From Cellulomonas sp. B6 (GTDB lineage Bacteria; Actinomycetota; Actinomycetes; Actinomycetales; Cellulomonadaceae), in the NCBI RefSeq assembly GCF_001462455.1, contig NZ_LNTD01000061.1, forward strand, positions 1 through 64,000: a stretch of 64,000 nt of DNA, in the 5' to 3' direction. The first letter of the stretch is position 1, and each line of letters starts with the position of its first letter. The notes under the pieces are model-generated. The model made no database searches. It saw nothing but the letters and a program-made list of their open reading frames with translations, and was not told where the DNA came from. The position numbers and the translations under genes were made by a program. This document shows positions 9,077-19,199 of this stretch, piece after piece.

Positions 9077-9988
9077 ATGGATCCCGCGGCCCTGGCCACG
9101 TTGCGCGCCGTCCGTGCGCACGGCGGGGTGACGGCGGCGGCCGCAGTGCGGCACCTCACGCCGTCGGCGGTGTCGCAGCAGCTCGCCGCGCTGCAGCGCG
9201 AGGTCGGCCTCGCGCTGACGGAGCGCGTGGGTCGCGGCGTGCGGCTGACGCCGGCGGGCGACGCGCTCGCCGACGCCGCGCTCGAGGTGGCGGTCGCGCT
9301 CGAGCGGGCACGTGCCGCGTGCGACGCGTTCGTGGCGAGCCCCGCCGGGACCGTGACCGTGAGCGCGTTCGCGAGCGGGGCCAAGCTCCTGCTGCCCGGC
9401 CTCCTCGACCGCGTCGCGGCGCTCGACGGCATCACGGTCGAGTGCGCCGACGAGGACGTCGCCCAGGACCGGTTCGTCGCGCTGACCGACCGGTTCGACG
9501 TCGTGGTCGCGCACCGCCCCGACGGCGGCCCCGGGTGGGGTGCGGACGTCGTGGTCGAGCGGCTGCTGCGCGAGCCGCTCGACGTCGCGGTGCCCGTCGA
9601 CCACCCGCTCGCGCACGCGGCGTCCGTGGCGCCGGCCGACCTGGTGGACGTGCCGTGGATCGCGGTCCGCGAGGGCTTCCCGGTGGCGCGCGTGCTCGAC
9701 GAGCTGACGGTGCGCACGGGCGCCGAGCCCCGGGTCGTGCACCGGATCAACGACTTCCACGTGGTCGAGGCGCTGGTCGCCGCGGGGCACGGCGTGAGCC
9801 TGCTGCCCCGGTACTCCACCCGGACCGGCCCGGGGTCCGGCCTGCGGCTGGTGCCGCTTCGGGACGTGCGGGCCGGGCGTCTGGTCGAGGCGCTGCTGCG
9901 CCCGGACCGGGCGCAACGGGTCGCGGTGCGCCGCGTCCTGGGGGAGCTGCAGACCCTCGCCGCGGCGGTGGAGGCGTCCACGCCCTGA
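9077..9988 (+). CDS. LysR-family transcriptional regulator
   Basis: The 303-residue protein has the LysR winged helix-turn-helix at about 4-62 (VTAAAAVRHLTPSAVSQQLAALQREVG). A linker helix and a two-lobed effector domain (about 88-295) follow. Position next to the divergent EamA gene suggests it controls that gene in response to a substrate. The ATG follows a -10-like TAGCGT at leaderless distance. The effector is unknown. Confidence 0.9.
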   Translation: MDPAALATLRAVRAHGGVTAAAAVRHLTPSAVSQQLAALQREVGLALTERVGRGVRLTPAGDALADAALEVAVALERARAACDAFVASPAGTVTVSAFASGAKLLLPGLLDRVAALDGITVECADEDVAQDRFVALTDRFDVVVAHRPDGGPGWGADVVVERLLREPLDVAVPVDHPLAHAASVAPADLVDVPWIAVREGFPVARVLDELTVRTGAEPRVVHRINDFHVVEALVAAGHGVSLLPRYSTRTGPGSGLRLVPLRDVRAGRLVEALLRPDRAQRVAVRRVLGELQTLAAAVEASTP

Positions 9989-10117
9989 CCCCGGTGTCAG
10001 GATGTGGACACGCTTCCACCCGCTCGGGTGAAACTCCCGGCCGTGTGCCCGGCCCTGGTGCGGATCGGTGCGCGTGCCCGTCGCGAAAGGGGCGAATCAC
10101 CGGTACGGTCCGACGCC

Positions 10118-10390
10118 GTGACAGTGCCATCGACGGACGACGGGCGCACCGCCGCGCCCGCACCCGGCAGCGACCTGCCGGCCACGGGTCCGGGCGGCCT
10201 CCCGCAGCGTGTCGCCGGTGCCCGCGTGCGCCAGCGCGACCGGGTGTCGATCGAGACCCTGCGAGCCACGTTCGAGGGCCTGCTGCAGGTGGACGAGCAC
10301 GCGCGGCCCTCGGTCGCGCTCGAGCCGCCCACCGACCTGCCCGCGGTGTGGCCGCCGCTGACGGGAGCGCTGCCACGCGTCGGCGGGTGA
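10118..10390 (+). CDS. Small hypothetical protein
   Basis: From the GTG at 10118 a 90-residue product can be read, and an alternative GTG lies two codons later. Third positions are almost all G or C across the whole frame, which argues that it is coding. The first 40 residues are Pro/Ala/Gly-rich and probably disordered. A short segment around RDRVSIETLRATFEGLLQ looks helical, and the end is Pro-rich. No family is recognised. An AAAGGGG run at 10087-10093 is too far away to be a good ribosome site. Confidence 0.5.
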   Translation: MTVPSTDDGRTAAPAPGSDLPATGPGGLPQRVAGARVRQRDRVSIETLRATFEGLLQVDEHARPSVALEPPTDLPAVWPPLTGALPRVGG

Positions 10391-10439
10391 CCTCCTCGCC
10401 GGGGTCGCCTCGCCGACGTCCGCGGCGCGTCGGCGCTGG

Positions 10440-11780
10440 TCAGCCCGGCAGCCCCAGCACGCGGTCGACGTAGGGGTTCCGGAACGTCCCGGTGGGGTCC
10501 ACGCGGCCGCGCACGCGGTTCGCGTCGGCCAGTCGCGGGTACAGCGGCGCCAGGTCCGCGTGGGTGAGGTCGTGCATCTTGCCCCAGTGGGGTCGGCCAC
10601 CGACCTCGGCCACGATCCGGCGGGCCGCCTCGAAGTACCGGCCGTGCGGCAGCCGGTGGTACTGCTGCACCGCGACGTACGCGGTCTCCCGTCCGTGCGC
10701 GGTGGACAGCCACACGTCGTCCGCGGCCGCGAAGCGCACCTCCAGCGGGAACGGGACGTGGGCGCGCGTCGCGCGGAACCACGACGCGAGCTCCGCCACG
10801 ACGTCCCGGACGCTCTCGCGCGGCACGGCGTACTCGGCCTCGCGGAACCGCACCCGCCGCCGCGAGACCAGCACGTCGTGCGAGGCCGCCGTGTACGTCC
10901 GGGGCGGCAGCGACGCGCCCTGGAACCGGTTGAGGTGGGGCGTCCAGCGCGCGGTGCGCGCCGCGACCTCCTGGGCCGCGCCGAACGCGACGTTCGACAG
11001 CAGCTCGTCGTCGAGCGCCCGCCGCCAGCGCGGCAGCGGCAGGTGCTCGTCCTGCGCGACGTCGTTGCGCTTGGTCAGCGTCGAGGCGGTGTGGGGGAAC
11101 CAGAAGAACTCGAAGTGGTCGTGCCCGTCGACGAGGTCGTCGAGCCCCTCGAGCACGGCGGGCAGCGGCATGGGCTCCTCGCGCGCGAGGAGCCGGAAGG
11201 CCGGCACGACCTCGAGCGTCACGGCCGCGAGCACACCCGCGGTCCCGAGCCCCAGCCGCGCCAGCTCGAAGAGCTCGGGCTCGTGGTCGGGCGACGCCTC
11301 GACGACGTCACCGGCGGCCGTGACGACGCGCAGCCCGACGACCTGCGTGGGGAGCCCGCCGAGCCGTGCCCCCGTGCCGTGCGTCCCCGTGCTGATCGCG
11401 CCCGCCACCGACTGTCGGTCGATGTCGCCGAGGTTCCGCATCGCGAGACCGCGCGCCGCCAGCTCGCGGTTCAGCGCGTGCAGGCGGATGCCCGCCCCGA
11501 CGGTCACGTGCGTGGTGCCGTCCGGCCGGGGCACGACCCGCTCGACGCGGTCGAGCGCGTCGAGGTGGACGTGCACGCCGTCGGTCACCGCGGCACCGGA
11601 GAAGGAGTGGCCGGCGCCGACCGCGCGCAGGCGCGTCCCGGAGGCCGTGGCGGCGGCGACCTCGGCCGCGAGGGCGGCGACGTCGCGGGGGCGGGCAACC
11701 CGCCGGGGGCGCGCGCTCTCCGTGCGCGCCCAGTTGCGCCACGCGTCAGGACCGGCCCCGTCGGGCGCGCGTTCCCCCAT
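10440..11780 (-). CDS. FAD-linked sugar-1,4-lactone oxidase (D-arabinono-lactone oxidase family)
   Basis: The 446-residue flavoprotein has a PCMH-type FAD-binding domain (about 20-190) with VGAGHSFSG, where the His matches the covalent flavin attachment site of aldonolactone and alditol oxidases. GDIDRQSVAGAISTGTHGTG follows. The C-terminal ALO domain ends with RPHWGKMHD and the terminal RNPYVDRVLG. The ATG at 11780 was taken because it begins just before the conserved WRNWART, but no clear ribosome site precedes it. In-frame starts further upstream overlap the promoter region. It is divergent from the TetR gene. The natural substrate is unknown. Confidence 0.85.
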   Translation of the reverse strand: MGERAPDGAGPDAWRNWARTESARPRRVARPRDVAALAAEVAAATASGTRLRAVGAGHSFSGAAVTDGVHVHLDALDRVERVVPRPDGTTHVTVGAGIRLHALNRELAARGLAMRNLGDIDRQSVAGAISTGTHGTGARLGGLPTQVVGLRVVTAAGDVVEASPDHEPELFELARLGLGTAGVLAAVTLEVVPAFRLLAREEPMPLPAVLEGLDDLVDGHDHFEFFWFPHTASTLTKRNDVAQDEHLPLPRWRRALDDELLSNVAFGAAQEVAARTARWTPHLNRFQGASLPPRTYTAASHDVLVSRRRVRFREAEYAVPRESVRDVVAELASWFRATRAHVPFPLEVRFAAADDVWLSTAHGRETAYVAVQQYHRLPHGRYFEAARRIVAEVGGRPHWGKMHDLTHADLAPLYPRLADANRVRGRVDPTGTFRNPYVDRVLGLPG

Positions 11781-11810
11781 TCGGCGAGCATGGGATTGGT
11801 TGAGCGTCCA

Positions 11811-11835
11811 AGTCAAGTGTGCGAGTGCCTTGACT
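11811..11835. promoter_or_regulatory. Inverted repeat and divergent -35 boxes between oxidase and TetR genes
   Basis: AGTCAAG (11811-11817) and CTTGACT (11829-11835) are perfect inverted copies separated by 11 bases. Each arm contains TTGACT, a good -35, pointing outward on its own strand. For the plus strand TGAGAT lies 17 bases further on. The arrangement fits a TetR operator that covers both divergent promoters. Confidence 0.5.
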
Positions 11836-11921
11836 AACGTCATGACTACCGATGAGATTGTGGAGGAAGGGTGACGCGGCGACCGGGGGGGTGTGCCGCG
11901 CATCGCCCGCGAGGAGGAACC

Positions 11922-12623
11922 GTGAACCGTCTACCCGTCGCCGAGCGACGCGAGCAGCTCATCGAGGCGGCGCTCGTCGTCGCGTGCCGGGACGGCGTCG
12001 ACGGCGCCACGGTGCGCGCCGTCGCCGCCGAGGCCGGGGTGTCCCTGGGCGTCGTGCACTACTGCTTCCGTGACAAGGACGAGCTGCTGCGCGCCATGGC
12101 GCACACCATCACCCTGCGCAACACCGCGCGCGGCATGGCCGAGATGCCCGAGTCCGCTCCGGTGGCCGACCTCATCATGGGCGTCCTCGACGGGGTGTGG
12201 GCGAACATCCGGGCGACGCGCGAGCCGCAGCTGCTGACCTACGAGCTGACGACGACGTCGCTGCGTCACCCCGAGCTCCGTCAGGTGGGGGTCGACCAGT
12301 ACACCCACAGCTGGGCCGTGGCCGAGCACTTCCTGGAGGAGGTCGAGCGGGCCGCGGGCATCGTCTGGCGCGTGCCGCGCCTCATGATCGCCCGCTCGAT
12401 CATCGCGGCCGTCGACGGGTTCTCGCTCGCCTGGCTCGTCGACGGCGACGACCGTGCCGGGTACGAGGGTCTGCGGCTGTTCGCCGAGCACCTCGCGACG
12501 CTCGCGGTGCCGCTCGACGAGGCGACGGTCCTGGGCGAGCCGCACGTGCCCGAGCAGCGCGACGCCGACGTGCACCGGCTCGTTCCCCCCGTCGCACCGT
12601 CGGGGGTAACGTCCCGGGCATGA
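11922..12623 (+). CDS. TetR-family transcriptional regulator
   Basis: The 233-residue protein has a TetR N-terminal domain (about 8-55) with the helix-turn-helix AAEAGVSLGVVHYCFRDKDELL, then an all-helical ligand domain. The GTG at 11922 has AGGAGG five bases upstream. A GTG at 11871 in the same frame directly abuts a purine run without spacing and would add a non-TetR leader. Its stop overlaps the ATG of the PLP-enzyme gene (ATGA), so regulator and enzyme are co-translated. It probably controls itself and the divergent oxidase gene. Confidence 0.88.
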   Translation: MNRLPVAERREQLIEAALVVACRDGVDGATVRAVAAEAGVSLGVVHYCFRDKDELLRAMAHTITLRNTARGMAEMPESAPVADLIMGVLDGVWANIRATREPQLLTYELTTTSLRHPELRQVGVDQYTHSWAVAEHFLEEVERAAGIVWRVPRLMIARSIIAAVDGFSLAWLVDGDDRAGYEGLRLFAEHLATLAVPLDEATVLGEPHVPEQRDADVHRLVPPVAPSGVTSRA

Positions 12624-13867
12624 CGTCGACCCCGGTGCGCCGCGCGGGCACGGCCCCCGTGCCGTCCGCGGGTGCCGACCCCGCGGCGCGCACCGTGGGG
12701 CAGCGCCTCGACGCGGCGACCGCAGGCCGGCCCGGGCCGCTCGTCGTCGTCGACCTCGACGCGCTCGAGGCGAACGCCGGCGACGTGCTGCGCCGCGCCG
12801 GTGGCATGCCGGTGCGCGTCGCGAGCAAGTCCGTGCGGGTGCGTCACGTCCTCGAGGAGGTCCTCGCGCGCCCCGGGTTCGCGGGGGTCATGGCCTACGC
12901 CGCCGCCGAGGCGCGCTGGCTCGTCGCGCACGGCGTGCACGACGTCCTGCTCGGCTACCCCACGGTCGACGCCGTCGCGATCGACGCGGTCGCCGCCGAC
13001 CCGGCGGCCGCGGACGCGGTGACGTTCATGGTCGACGACGTCGCCCAGGCCGACCTGCTCGCGGTGGCCGCACGCCGGCACGGGCGGACGCTGCGCGTGT
13101 GCCTCGACGTCGACGCGTCGCTGCGCCTGGGGCGCGGTCCGTTCACCGTGCACCTCGGCGTGCGGCGCTCGCCCGTGCGCACCCCGGCGCAGGCGGCCGC
13201 GCTCGCCGTGGAGGTCGAGGCCCGCGGGCCGCTCGCGGTGCGCGGCGTCATGTTCTACGAGGCGCAGGTCGCCGGGCTGCCGGACACCTCGTTCGCGGTC
13301 CGTGCCGTCAAGGCCGCGTCGGTGCGCGAGCTCGCGGTGCGCCGCGCGGCCGTCGTCGACGCCGTGGCCGACGCGCTCGGGCACCCGCTGGAGCTCGTGA
13401 ACTCGGGCGGCACCGGGTCGATCGAGGTGAGCGCCGCCGCACCCGCGGTCACCGAGGTCACGGCGGGGTCCGGGCTGTTCGTCCCCACGCTGTTCGACGG
13501 CTACCGCGCCTTCCGTCCGCGCCCCGCCGCGTACGTCGGTCTCGACGTCGTGCGGATCCCGGGCGACGGGTGGGCGACGGTCTTCGGCGGCGGGTACGTC
13601 GCGTCCGGCCCGGCGACGCCCACCCGGCTGCCGCGCCCCGTGTGGCCGGAGGGCCTGCGGCTCGCGCCGCGCGAGGGGGCCGGCGAGGTCCAGACGCCGC
13701 TGCGCGTGCCGGCGCGCGCCGACCTGCGCGTCGGGGACCGCGTGTGGTTCCGGCACGCCAAGGCGGGCGAGGTGATGGAGCGTTTCGCCGAGGTCCACCT
13801 GGTGCGCGGCGACCGCGTCGAGGCGACCGTGCCGACCTACCGCGGCGAGGGCGTCTGCGTCGGCTGA
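12620..13867 (+). CDS. Amino-acid deaminase/aldolase, PLP alanine-racemase-fold (D-serine deaminase/threonine aldolase type)
   Basis: This 415-residue enzyme has an N-terminal fold-type III PLP barrel (about 25-290). The candidate PLP lysine lies in VRVASKSVRVR, and a metal-dependent D-serine deaminase-like C-terminal domain follows. Other family traits are CLDVDASLRLG, the GGTGS phosphate-binding loop and the final PTYRGEGVC. Family members act on D-amino acids or beta-hydroxy-amino acids, and the exact substrate cannot be read here. It overlaps the TetR gene by four bases. With the divergent lactone oxidase it may form one catabolic module. Confidence 0.8.
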   Translation: MTSTPVRRAGTAPVPSAGADPAARTVGQRLDAATAGRPGPLVVVDLDALEANAGDVLRRAGGMPVRVASKSVRVRHVLEEVLARPGFAGVMAYAAAEARWLVAHGVHDVLLGYPTVDAVAIDAVAADPAAADAVTFMVDDVAQADLLAVAARRHGRTLRVCLDVDASLRLGRGPFTVHLGVRRSPVRTPAQAAALAVEVEARGPLAVRGVMFYEAQVAGLPDTSFAVRAVKAASVRELAVRRAAVVDAVADALGHPLELVNSGGTGSIEVSAAAPAVTEVTAGSGLFVPTLFDGYRAFRPRPAAYVGLDVVRIPGDGWATVFGGGYVASGPATPTRLPRPVWPEGLRLAPREGAGEVQTPLRVPARADLRVGDRVWFRHAKAGEVMERFAEVHLVRGDRVEATVPTYRGEGVCVG

Positions 13868-13911
13868 CGTCGCCGCGCAGGTCCGGGTCGGTCGCGGGGG
13901 TCCCGCGCCGG

Positions 13912-13917
13912 TAGCCT
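13912..13917 (+). promoter_or_regulatory. -10 element of leaderless cysS transcript
   Basis: TAGCCT ends six bases before the GTG start of cysS, the distance at which transcription would begin on the start codon itself. No ribosome site precedes the GTG, which agrees with a leaderless message. Confidence 0.5.
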
Positions 13918-13923
13918 GGGCGG

Positions 13924-15363
13924 GTGACTCTGCGGCTGTTCGACAGCGGCACCCAGGCGGTGCGTGACTTCGTCCCCCTCGTCGAGGGCCGGGTCGGCAT
14001 CTACCTGTGCGGTGCGACGGTGCAGTCGCCGCCGCACGTGGGCCACGTGCGGTCCGCCGTCGCGTTCGACGTGCTCGTGCGCTGGCTGCGTCGCCAGGGC
14101 CAGCGCGTCACGCTCGTCCGCAACGTCACGGACATCGACGACAAGATCCTCGCCAAGGCCGCCGCGGCCGGGCACGAGTGGTGGGCGTGGGCGCTGACCA
14201 ACGAGCGTGCGTTCACGACGGCCTACGACGCGCTCGGCGTGCTGCCGCCCGACTACGAGCCGCGCGCGACCGGGCACGTGCCGGCGATGCTCGCGCTCAT
14301 GGAGCGGCTCGTCGAGCGCGGCCACGCGTACGTCGCGGGTGCGGGCGACGTGTACTTCGACGTGCGGTCGTGGGGCGACTACGGCTCGCTGACCAACCAG
14401 CGCGTCGACGACATGACCGACGTGCCCGACGACGCGGGCTCCGGCAAGCGCGACCCGCACGACTTCGCGCTGTGGAAGGCGCCCAAGCCCGGTGAGCCCG
14501 CGACCGCGGCCTGGGACACGCCGTTCGGCCGCGGCCGCCCGGGCTGGCACCTCGAGTGCTCGGCGATGGCGCACCGCTACCTGGGCGAGACGTTCGACAT
14601 CCACGGCGGCGGCCTGGACCTGCGGTTCCCGCACCACGAGAACGAGCAGGCGCAGTCGCGCGCGGCGGGCTACGGGTTCGCGCGCTACTGGCTGCACAAC
14701 GGCTGGGTCACGCAGGGCGGCGCGAAGATGAGCAAGTCGCTCGGCAACGGGCTGCTCGTGAGCGCGGTGCTCGAGAAGGCGCCCGCAGCCGTCGTCCGGT
14801 ACGCGCTCACCGCCGTGCAGTACCGCTCGATGCTCGAGTGGACGGACGACACGCTGACCGAGGCGGCGGCCACCTGGGACCGCCTCGCGGGCTTCGTGCA
14901 GCGCGCGACCGAGCGCGTGGGCGCCGTGCCGGCCGACGAGGTCGCCACCGCCGCGCTGCCGGCGGCCTTCGGCGCCGCGCTCGACGACGACCTCAACGTG
15001 CCGGCCGCCCTCGCGGTCGTGCACGAGACCCTGCGGGCGGGCAACACCGCGCTCGCCGCGGGCGACGACGACGCCGCGCGCGACGCGATGGTCGTCCTGC
15101 GTGGCATGCTCGACGTGCTGGGCCTCGACCCGGCGTCGCCGCAGTGGGCCACCACGGGCGGCGACGACCGCACGGCGCGGGCGCTCGACGCGCTCGTGCG
15201 TGCCGAGCTCGACGCACGCGCGGCCGCTCGCGCGGCCCGCGACTGGGCCGCGGCCGACGCGATCCGCGACCGGCTCACGGCCGCAGGCGTCGTGGTCGAG
15301 GACTCACCGACGGGTGCGCGCTGGACGCTCGCGGCACCCGCGACCGACACGACGGAGGACTGA
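13924..15363 (+). CDS. cysS: Cysteinyl-tRNA synthetase
   Basis: This 479-residue class I synthetase charges tRNA-Cys. It shows the zinc ligand C29, the HIGH-type motif HVGH at 38-41, WHLECSAMA and HHENE for zinc binding, and KMSKS in the sequence [11 protein letters not shown]. The C-terminal helical domain (about 310-479) binds tRNA. The close relative MshC (mycothiol ligase) is unlikely, because rlmB follows with a TGATG overlap as in the mycobacterial cysS1-rlmB pair. The GTG appears to be leaderless. Confidence 0.93.
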   Translation: MTLRLFDSGTQAVRDFVPLVEGRVGIYLCGATVQSPPHVGHVRSAVAFDVLVRWLRRQGQRVTLVRNVTDIDDKILAKAAAAGHEWWAWALTNERAFTTAYDALGVLPPDYEPRATGHVPAMLALMERLVERGHAYVAGAGDVYFDVRSWGDYGSLTNQRVDDMTDVPDDAGSGKRDPHDFALWKAPKPGEPATAAWDTPFGRGRPGWHLECSAMAHRYLGETFDIHGGGLDLRFPHHENEQAQSRAAGYGFARYWLHNGWVTQGGAKMSKSLGNGLLVSAVLEKAPAAVVRYALTAVQYRSMLEWTDDTLTEAAATWDRLAGFVQRATERVGAVPADEVATAALPAAFGAALDDDLNVPAALAVVHETLRAGNTALAAGDDDAARDAMVVLRGMLDVLGLDPASPQWATTGGDDRTARALDALVRAELDARAAARAARDWAAADAIRDRLTAAGVVVEDSPTGARWTLAAPATDTTED

Positions 15364-16364
15364 TGGCCGGCAACTCGCAGCGCCGCGGGGCGACCCGCAA
15401 GGCGGGCACGAAGAAGGGCGCACGCGTCGGGACCGGCGGCCACAGCCGCCGCGCGCTCGAGGGCAAGGGCCCCACGCCCAAGGCGGAGGACCGCCCGTAC
15501 CACGTGGCGCACAAGCGCAAGGTCGAGGCCGAGAAGGGCGCGACGTCCGGGCGTCCGTCGTCCGGGCGTCCGGCCGCGGGCGCGTCCCGCTCGGCCGCGG
15601 GCCGCAAGGGTGGTCGCACGTCGTCGACCCACGAGATCGTCGGCGGTCGCAACTCGGTGCTCGAGGCGCTGCGCGCGGGCATCCCGGTCTCCACCGTGTA
15701 CATCGCGTCGCGCCTGGAGGCGGACGACCGCACCAAGGAGATCGTCTCGATCGCCGCGGACGCCCGGTACCCGCTCCTCGAGGTCGGCCGCGCCGAGCTC
15801 GACCGGCTGACCGACGGCGCCGTGCACCAGGGCGTCGCGATCCAGGTGCCGCCCTACGAGTACCTCGACCCGGACGACCTGCTCGACACGGCCGAGGCGT
15901 CGCAGACGACGCCGCTGATCGTCGCGCTCGACGGCGTGACCGACCCGCGCAACCTCGGGGCCGTGCTGCGCTCGGCCGGGGCGTTCGGCGCGCACGGCGT
16001 GCTGGTGCCCGAGCGGCGTGCGGCCGGCGTGACGGCGTCGGCGTGGAAGGTGTCGGCGGGTGCCGCCGCGCGGGTCCCGGTGGCCCGCGCGACCAACCTC
16101 ACGCGCGCGCTGCAGGAGCTGCGGGCCGCGGGCGTGTTCGTGGTCGGGCTCGACGCGGGCGGCGACGTGCCGCTCGCGGACCTGCCGTTCGCGACGGACC
16201 CGCTCGTGCTCGTCGTCGGGTCCGAGGGCAAGGGGCTGTCGCGGCTCGTGCGCGAGCAGTGCGACGCGATCGCGTCGATCCCGATCGCGTCGGCCGTCGA
16301 GTCCCTCAACGCGGGCGTCGCCGCCGGCATCGCGCTGTACGAGGTGGCGCGCCAGCGCGCGTGA
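15363..16364 (+). CDS. rlmB: 23S rRNA (guanosine-2'-O-)-methyltransferase RlmB
   Basis: This 333-residue SPOUT methyltransferase of the TrmH/SpoU family should methylate 23S rRNA. The first 80 residues are basic, Lys/Arg/Gly-rich and disordered, as in other actinobacteria. An L30e-like substrate domain (about 85-165) and the knotted methyltransferase domain follow. The domain's three motifs are [28 protein letters not shown] and [17 protein letters not shown], the last read here as AVESLNAG. The start overlaps the cysS stop as TGATG. Confidence 0.93.
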   Translation: MAGNSQRRGATRKAGTKKGARVGTGGHSRRALEGKGPTPKAEDRPYHVAHKRKVEAEKGATSGRPSSGRPAAGASRSAAGRKGGRTSSTHEIVGGRNSVLEALRAGIPVSTVYIASRLEADDRTKEIVSIAADARYPLLEVGRAELDRLTDGAVHQGVAIQVPPYEYLDPDDLLDTAEASQTTPLIVALDGVTDPRNLGAVLRSAGAFGAHGVLVPERRAAGVTASAWKVSAGAAARVPVARATNLTRALQELRAAGVFVVGLDAGGDVPLADLPFATDPLVLVVGSEGKGLSRLVREQCDAIASIPIASAVESLNAGVAAGIALYEVARQRA

Positions 16365-16385
16365 CGCCCCGCACCCCGGCCGGCG

Positions 16386-17690
16386 TCAGCCGATGAGCCG
16401 GTCGGGGTCCAGGTCGTCGTCGACGCGCGGGTGCTCGCCCGTCTCGCCGTCGCGCAGGTCCTCGGCGCGCGTGCCGAGGACGGCCTGCTCGTCGGGGCGG
16501 CTGGGCAGGATGTGCCGGACGTAGCTCGCGGCGACCTCCGTCATGGGCACGTCGCGGTCCTCCTGCTGCGACAGGTACCAGCGGTGGTCGAGCAGCTCGT
16601 GGTAGATCTGCGCGGGCTCGAGCTTGCGGCGCAGCTCGCGCGGCACGCTGCGCACGGCCGGCTCGAAGATGTCGGTCAGCCAGTCGTGCGCGACGAACGC
16701 CTCGTCGTCGGCCTGCCGGTCCGTCGCGGCACGGTACTCGTCGAGGTCGTTGAGCAGGCGGCGCGCCTGGTTCTCCTGCACGTCCAGGCCCGTCAGGCGC
16801 ATGAGGCGCCGCGAGTGGTGCCCCGCGTCGACGACCTTGGGCTGGATGCGCACCGACGTGCCGTCGAGGTCCGTGGTGATGTCGAGCTCGCCGACGTCGA
16901 ACCCGAGGTCGTTGAGGCGGTCGATGCGGGCCTGCACGCGCCACCGCTCGCCGTACCCGAAGGCCTCGACCTCGGTCAGTGCGCGCCACAGCTCGTCGTA
17001 CCGGACGACGAGCGCCTCGCCGATGGCCACGACGTCCTCGTCCTCGTCGAGGAACTCGCCGGCCTGCAGGTCCATGAGCTCGCCGATGATGTTGACCCGC
17101 GCGACCTCGAGGTCGTACGCGCGCTGCCCGGGGCTCAGCCGGTCGTGCAGGTCGCCGGTCTCGGCGTCGACGAGGTAGGCGGCGAACGTCTCGGCGTCGC
17201 GGCGGAACAGCGTGTTCGACAGCGACACGTCGCCCCAGTAGAAGCCGGCCAGGTGCAGCCGGACCATGAGCACCGCGAGGGCGTCGATGAGGCGGGTCGC
17301 GGTGTCGGGGCGCAGCGACTGGCTGAACAGCGCGCGGTAGGGCAGCGAGAACTGCAGGTGCTGCGTGATGAGCACGGCCTCGAGCGGCTCTCCGTCGGGC
17401 GAGCGGCGGCCCGTGATGACGCCGACGGGCTCGACGCTCGGCACCTCGAGCTTGCGCAGCTGACGCAGCAGCTCGTACTCGCGGTACGCGACGGTCTCGC
17501 CGATCTCCTTGATGGCGATGACCCGCCCCGAGAGCCGCGCGAACCGCACGATGTGCCGCGAGATGCCGCGCGGCAGCGCGGCGAGCATGTCGGTGGGCCA
17601 GTCCTCCAGCGGGACGTCCCACGGCAGGTCGAGCAGCGCGGGGTCCGGGTTGGCCGCCGTGATCTGCAGGCGCTGCACGGTACCGCTCAT
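16386..17690 (-). CDS. DUF4032 protein with kinase-like N-terminal domain
   Basis: The 434-residue protein has an N-terminal lipopolysaccharide-kinase-like region (about 45-200). A conserved lysine lies in VIAIKEIGETVAYREYELL, and the region around HLAGFYWGDVSLSNTLF resembles the catalytic loop, with GD in place of HRD. A DUF4032 domain (about 225-390) follows. The family is widespread in actinobacteria, and its substrate is unknown. An AGAGG lies just upstream of the ATG. It is convergent with rlmB across only 21 bases. No function beyond a probable phosphotransferase fold is claimed. Confidence 0.85.
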   Translation of the reverse strand: MSGTVQRLQITAANPDPALLDLPWDVPLEDWPTDMLAALPRGISRHIVRFARLSGRVIAIKEIGETVAYREYELLRQLRKLEVPSVEPVGVITGRRSPDGEPLEAVLITQHLQFSLPYRALFSQSLRPDTATRLIDALAVLMVRLHLAGFYWGDVSLSNTLFRRDAETFAAYLVDAETGDLHDRLSPGQRAYDLEVARVNIIGELMDLQAGEFLDEDEDVVAIGEALVVRYDELWRALTEVEAFGYGERWRVQARIDRLNDLGFDVGELDITTDLDGTSVRIQPKVVDAGHHSRRLMRLTGLDVQENQARRLLNDLDEYRAATDRQADDEAFVAHDWLTDIFEPAVRSVPRELRRKLEPAQIYHELLDHRWYLSQQEDRDVPMTEVAASYVRHILPSRPDEQAVLGTRAEDLRDGETGEHPRVDDDLDPDRLIG

Positions 17691-17773
17691 GGCTCGATCC
17701 TCTCAGGTCCGGTGGCGGGCCCCGCGCCGGCGCCGTGACGATCCCGTGGAGCGTCCGGCGCCGGGCGTGGAAA

Positions 17774-17813
17774 GCACCGAGGCGGGCCCGGTCGACCGGA
17801 CCCGCCTCGGTGC
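17774..17813 (-). terminator. Rho-independent terminator of msiK
   Basis: A 13-bp stem (17774-17786 with 17801-17813) encloses the inner palindrome 17788-17799. On the minus strand the hairpin is followed by TTTCC, one of the few U-tracts in this window. Confidence 0.75.
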
Positions 17814-17826
17814 GTGCTGCTGGGTG

Positions 17827-18954
<1,128 letters not shown>

Positions 18955-19077
18955 GGCTGTGCCAATCCCTTCACCGGCAGGTACGTGCCGGACGATCCGT
19001 CGTGAAGAGTGTCAACGCAGGTCCGCGGGGTACGCGGGCCTGCCGAGCCCTCTGTGTCTCCGCTGACACGGACCGGC

Positions 19078-19093
19078 GACGGTCAAGACCGTC
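19078..19093. promoter_or_regulatory. Palindrome upstream of msiK, candidate operator
   Basis: GACGGTC and GACCGTC are perfect inverted copies separated by AA, about 125 bases before the msiK start. A second short repeat, GTGTC-N6-GACAC, lies at 19054-19069. The 245 bases between msiK and otsB hold no gene. The palindrome could bind a LacI-type sugar repressor, but it is not the CebR consensus. Confidence 0.35.
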
Positions 19094-19199
19094 CTCGGTC
19101 GCGGCGTCAGTATGGCACAGGTCACGGGGCCGTCGACCGGGACCGCCGGGGCCGGGGGCGGGTACCGCGACGCGCCCGCCGCGGACCGGCGTGGCGGCG

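Noticed and set aside
11871-11921. An upstream GTG start for the TetR gene
   Set aside because: The purine run abuts this GTG with no spacing, and the extra 17 residues are not TetR-like. The GTG at 11922 has a properly spaced AGGAGG.
13924-15363. MshC (mycothiol ligase) instead of CysS
   Set aside because: Neighbourhood with rlmB and the ispF side, and full CysRS motifs, favour the tRNA synthetase.
16369-16396. GCCGATGA at the rlmB/DUF4032 junction as a sigma-28 site
   Set aside because: The upstream tetramer is CCGC, and the genes there are convergent.
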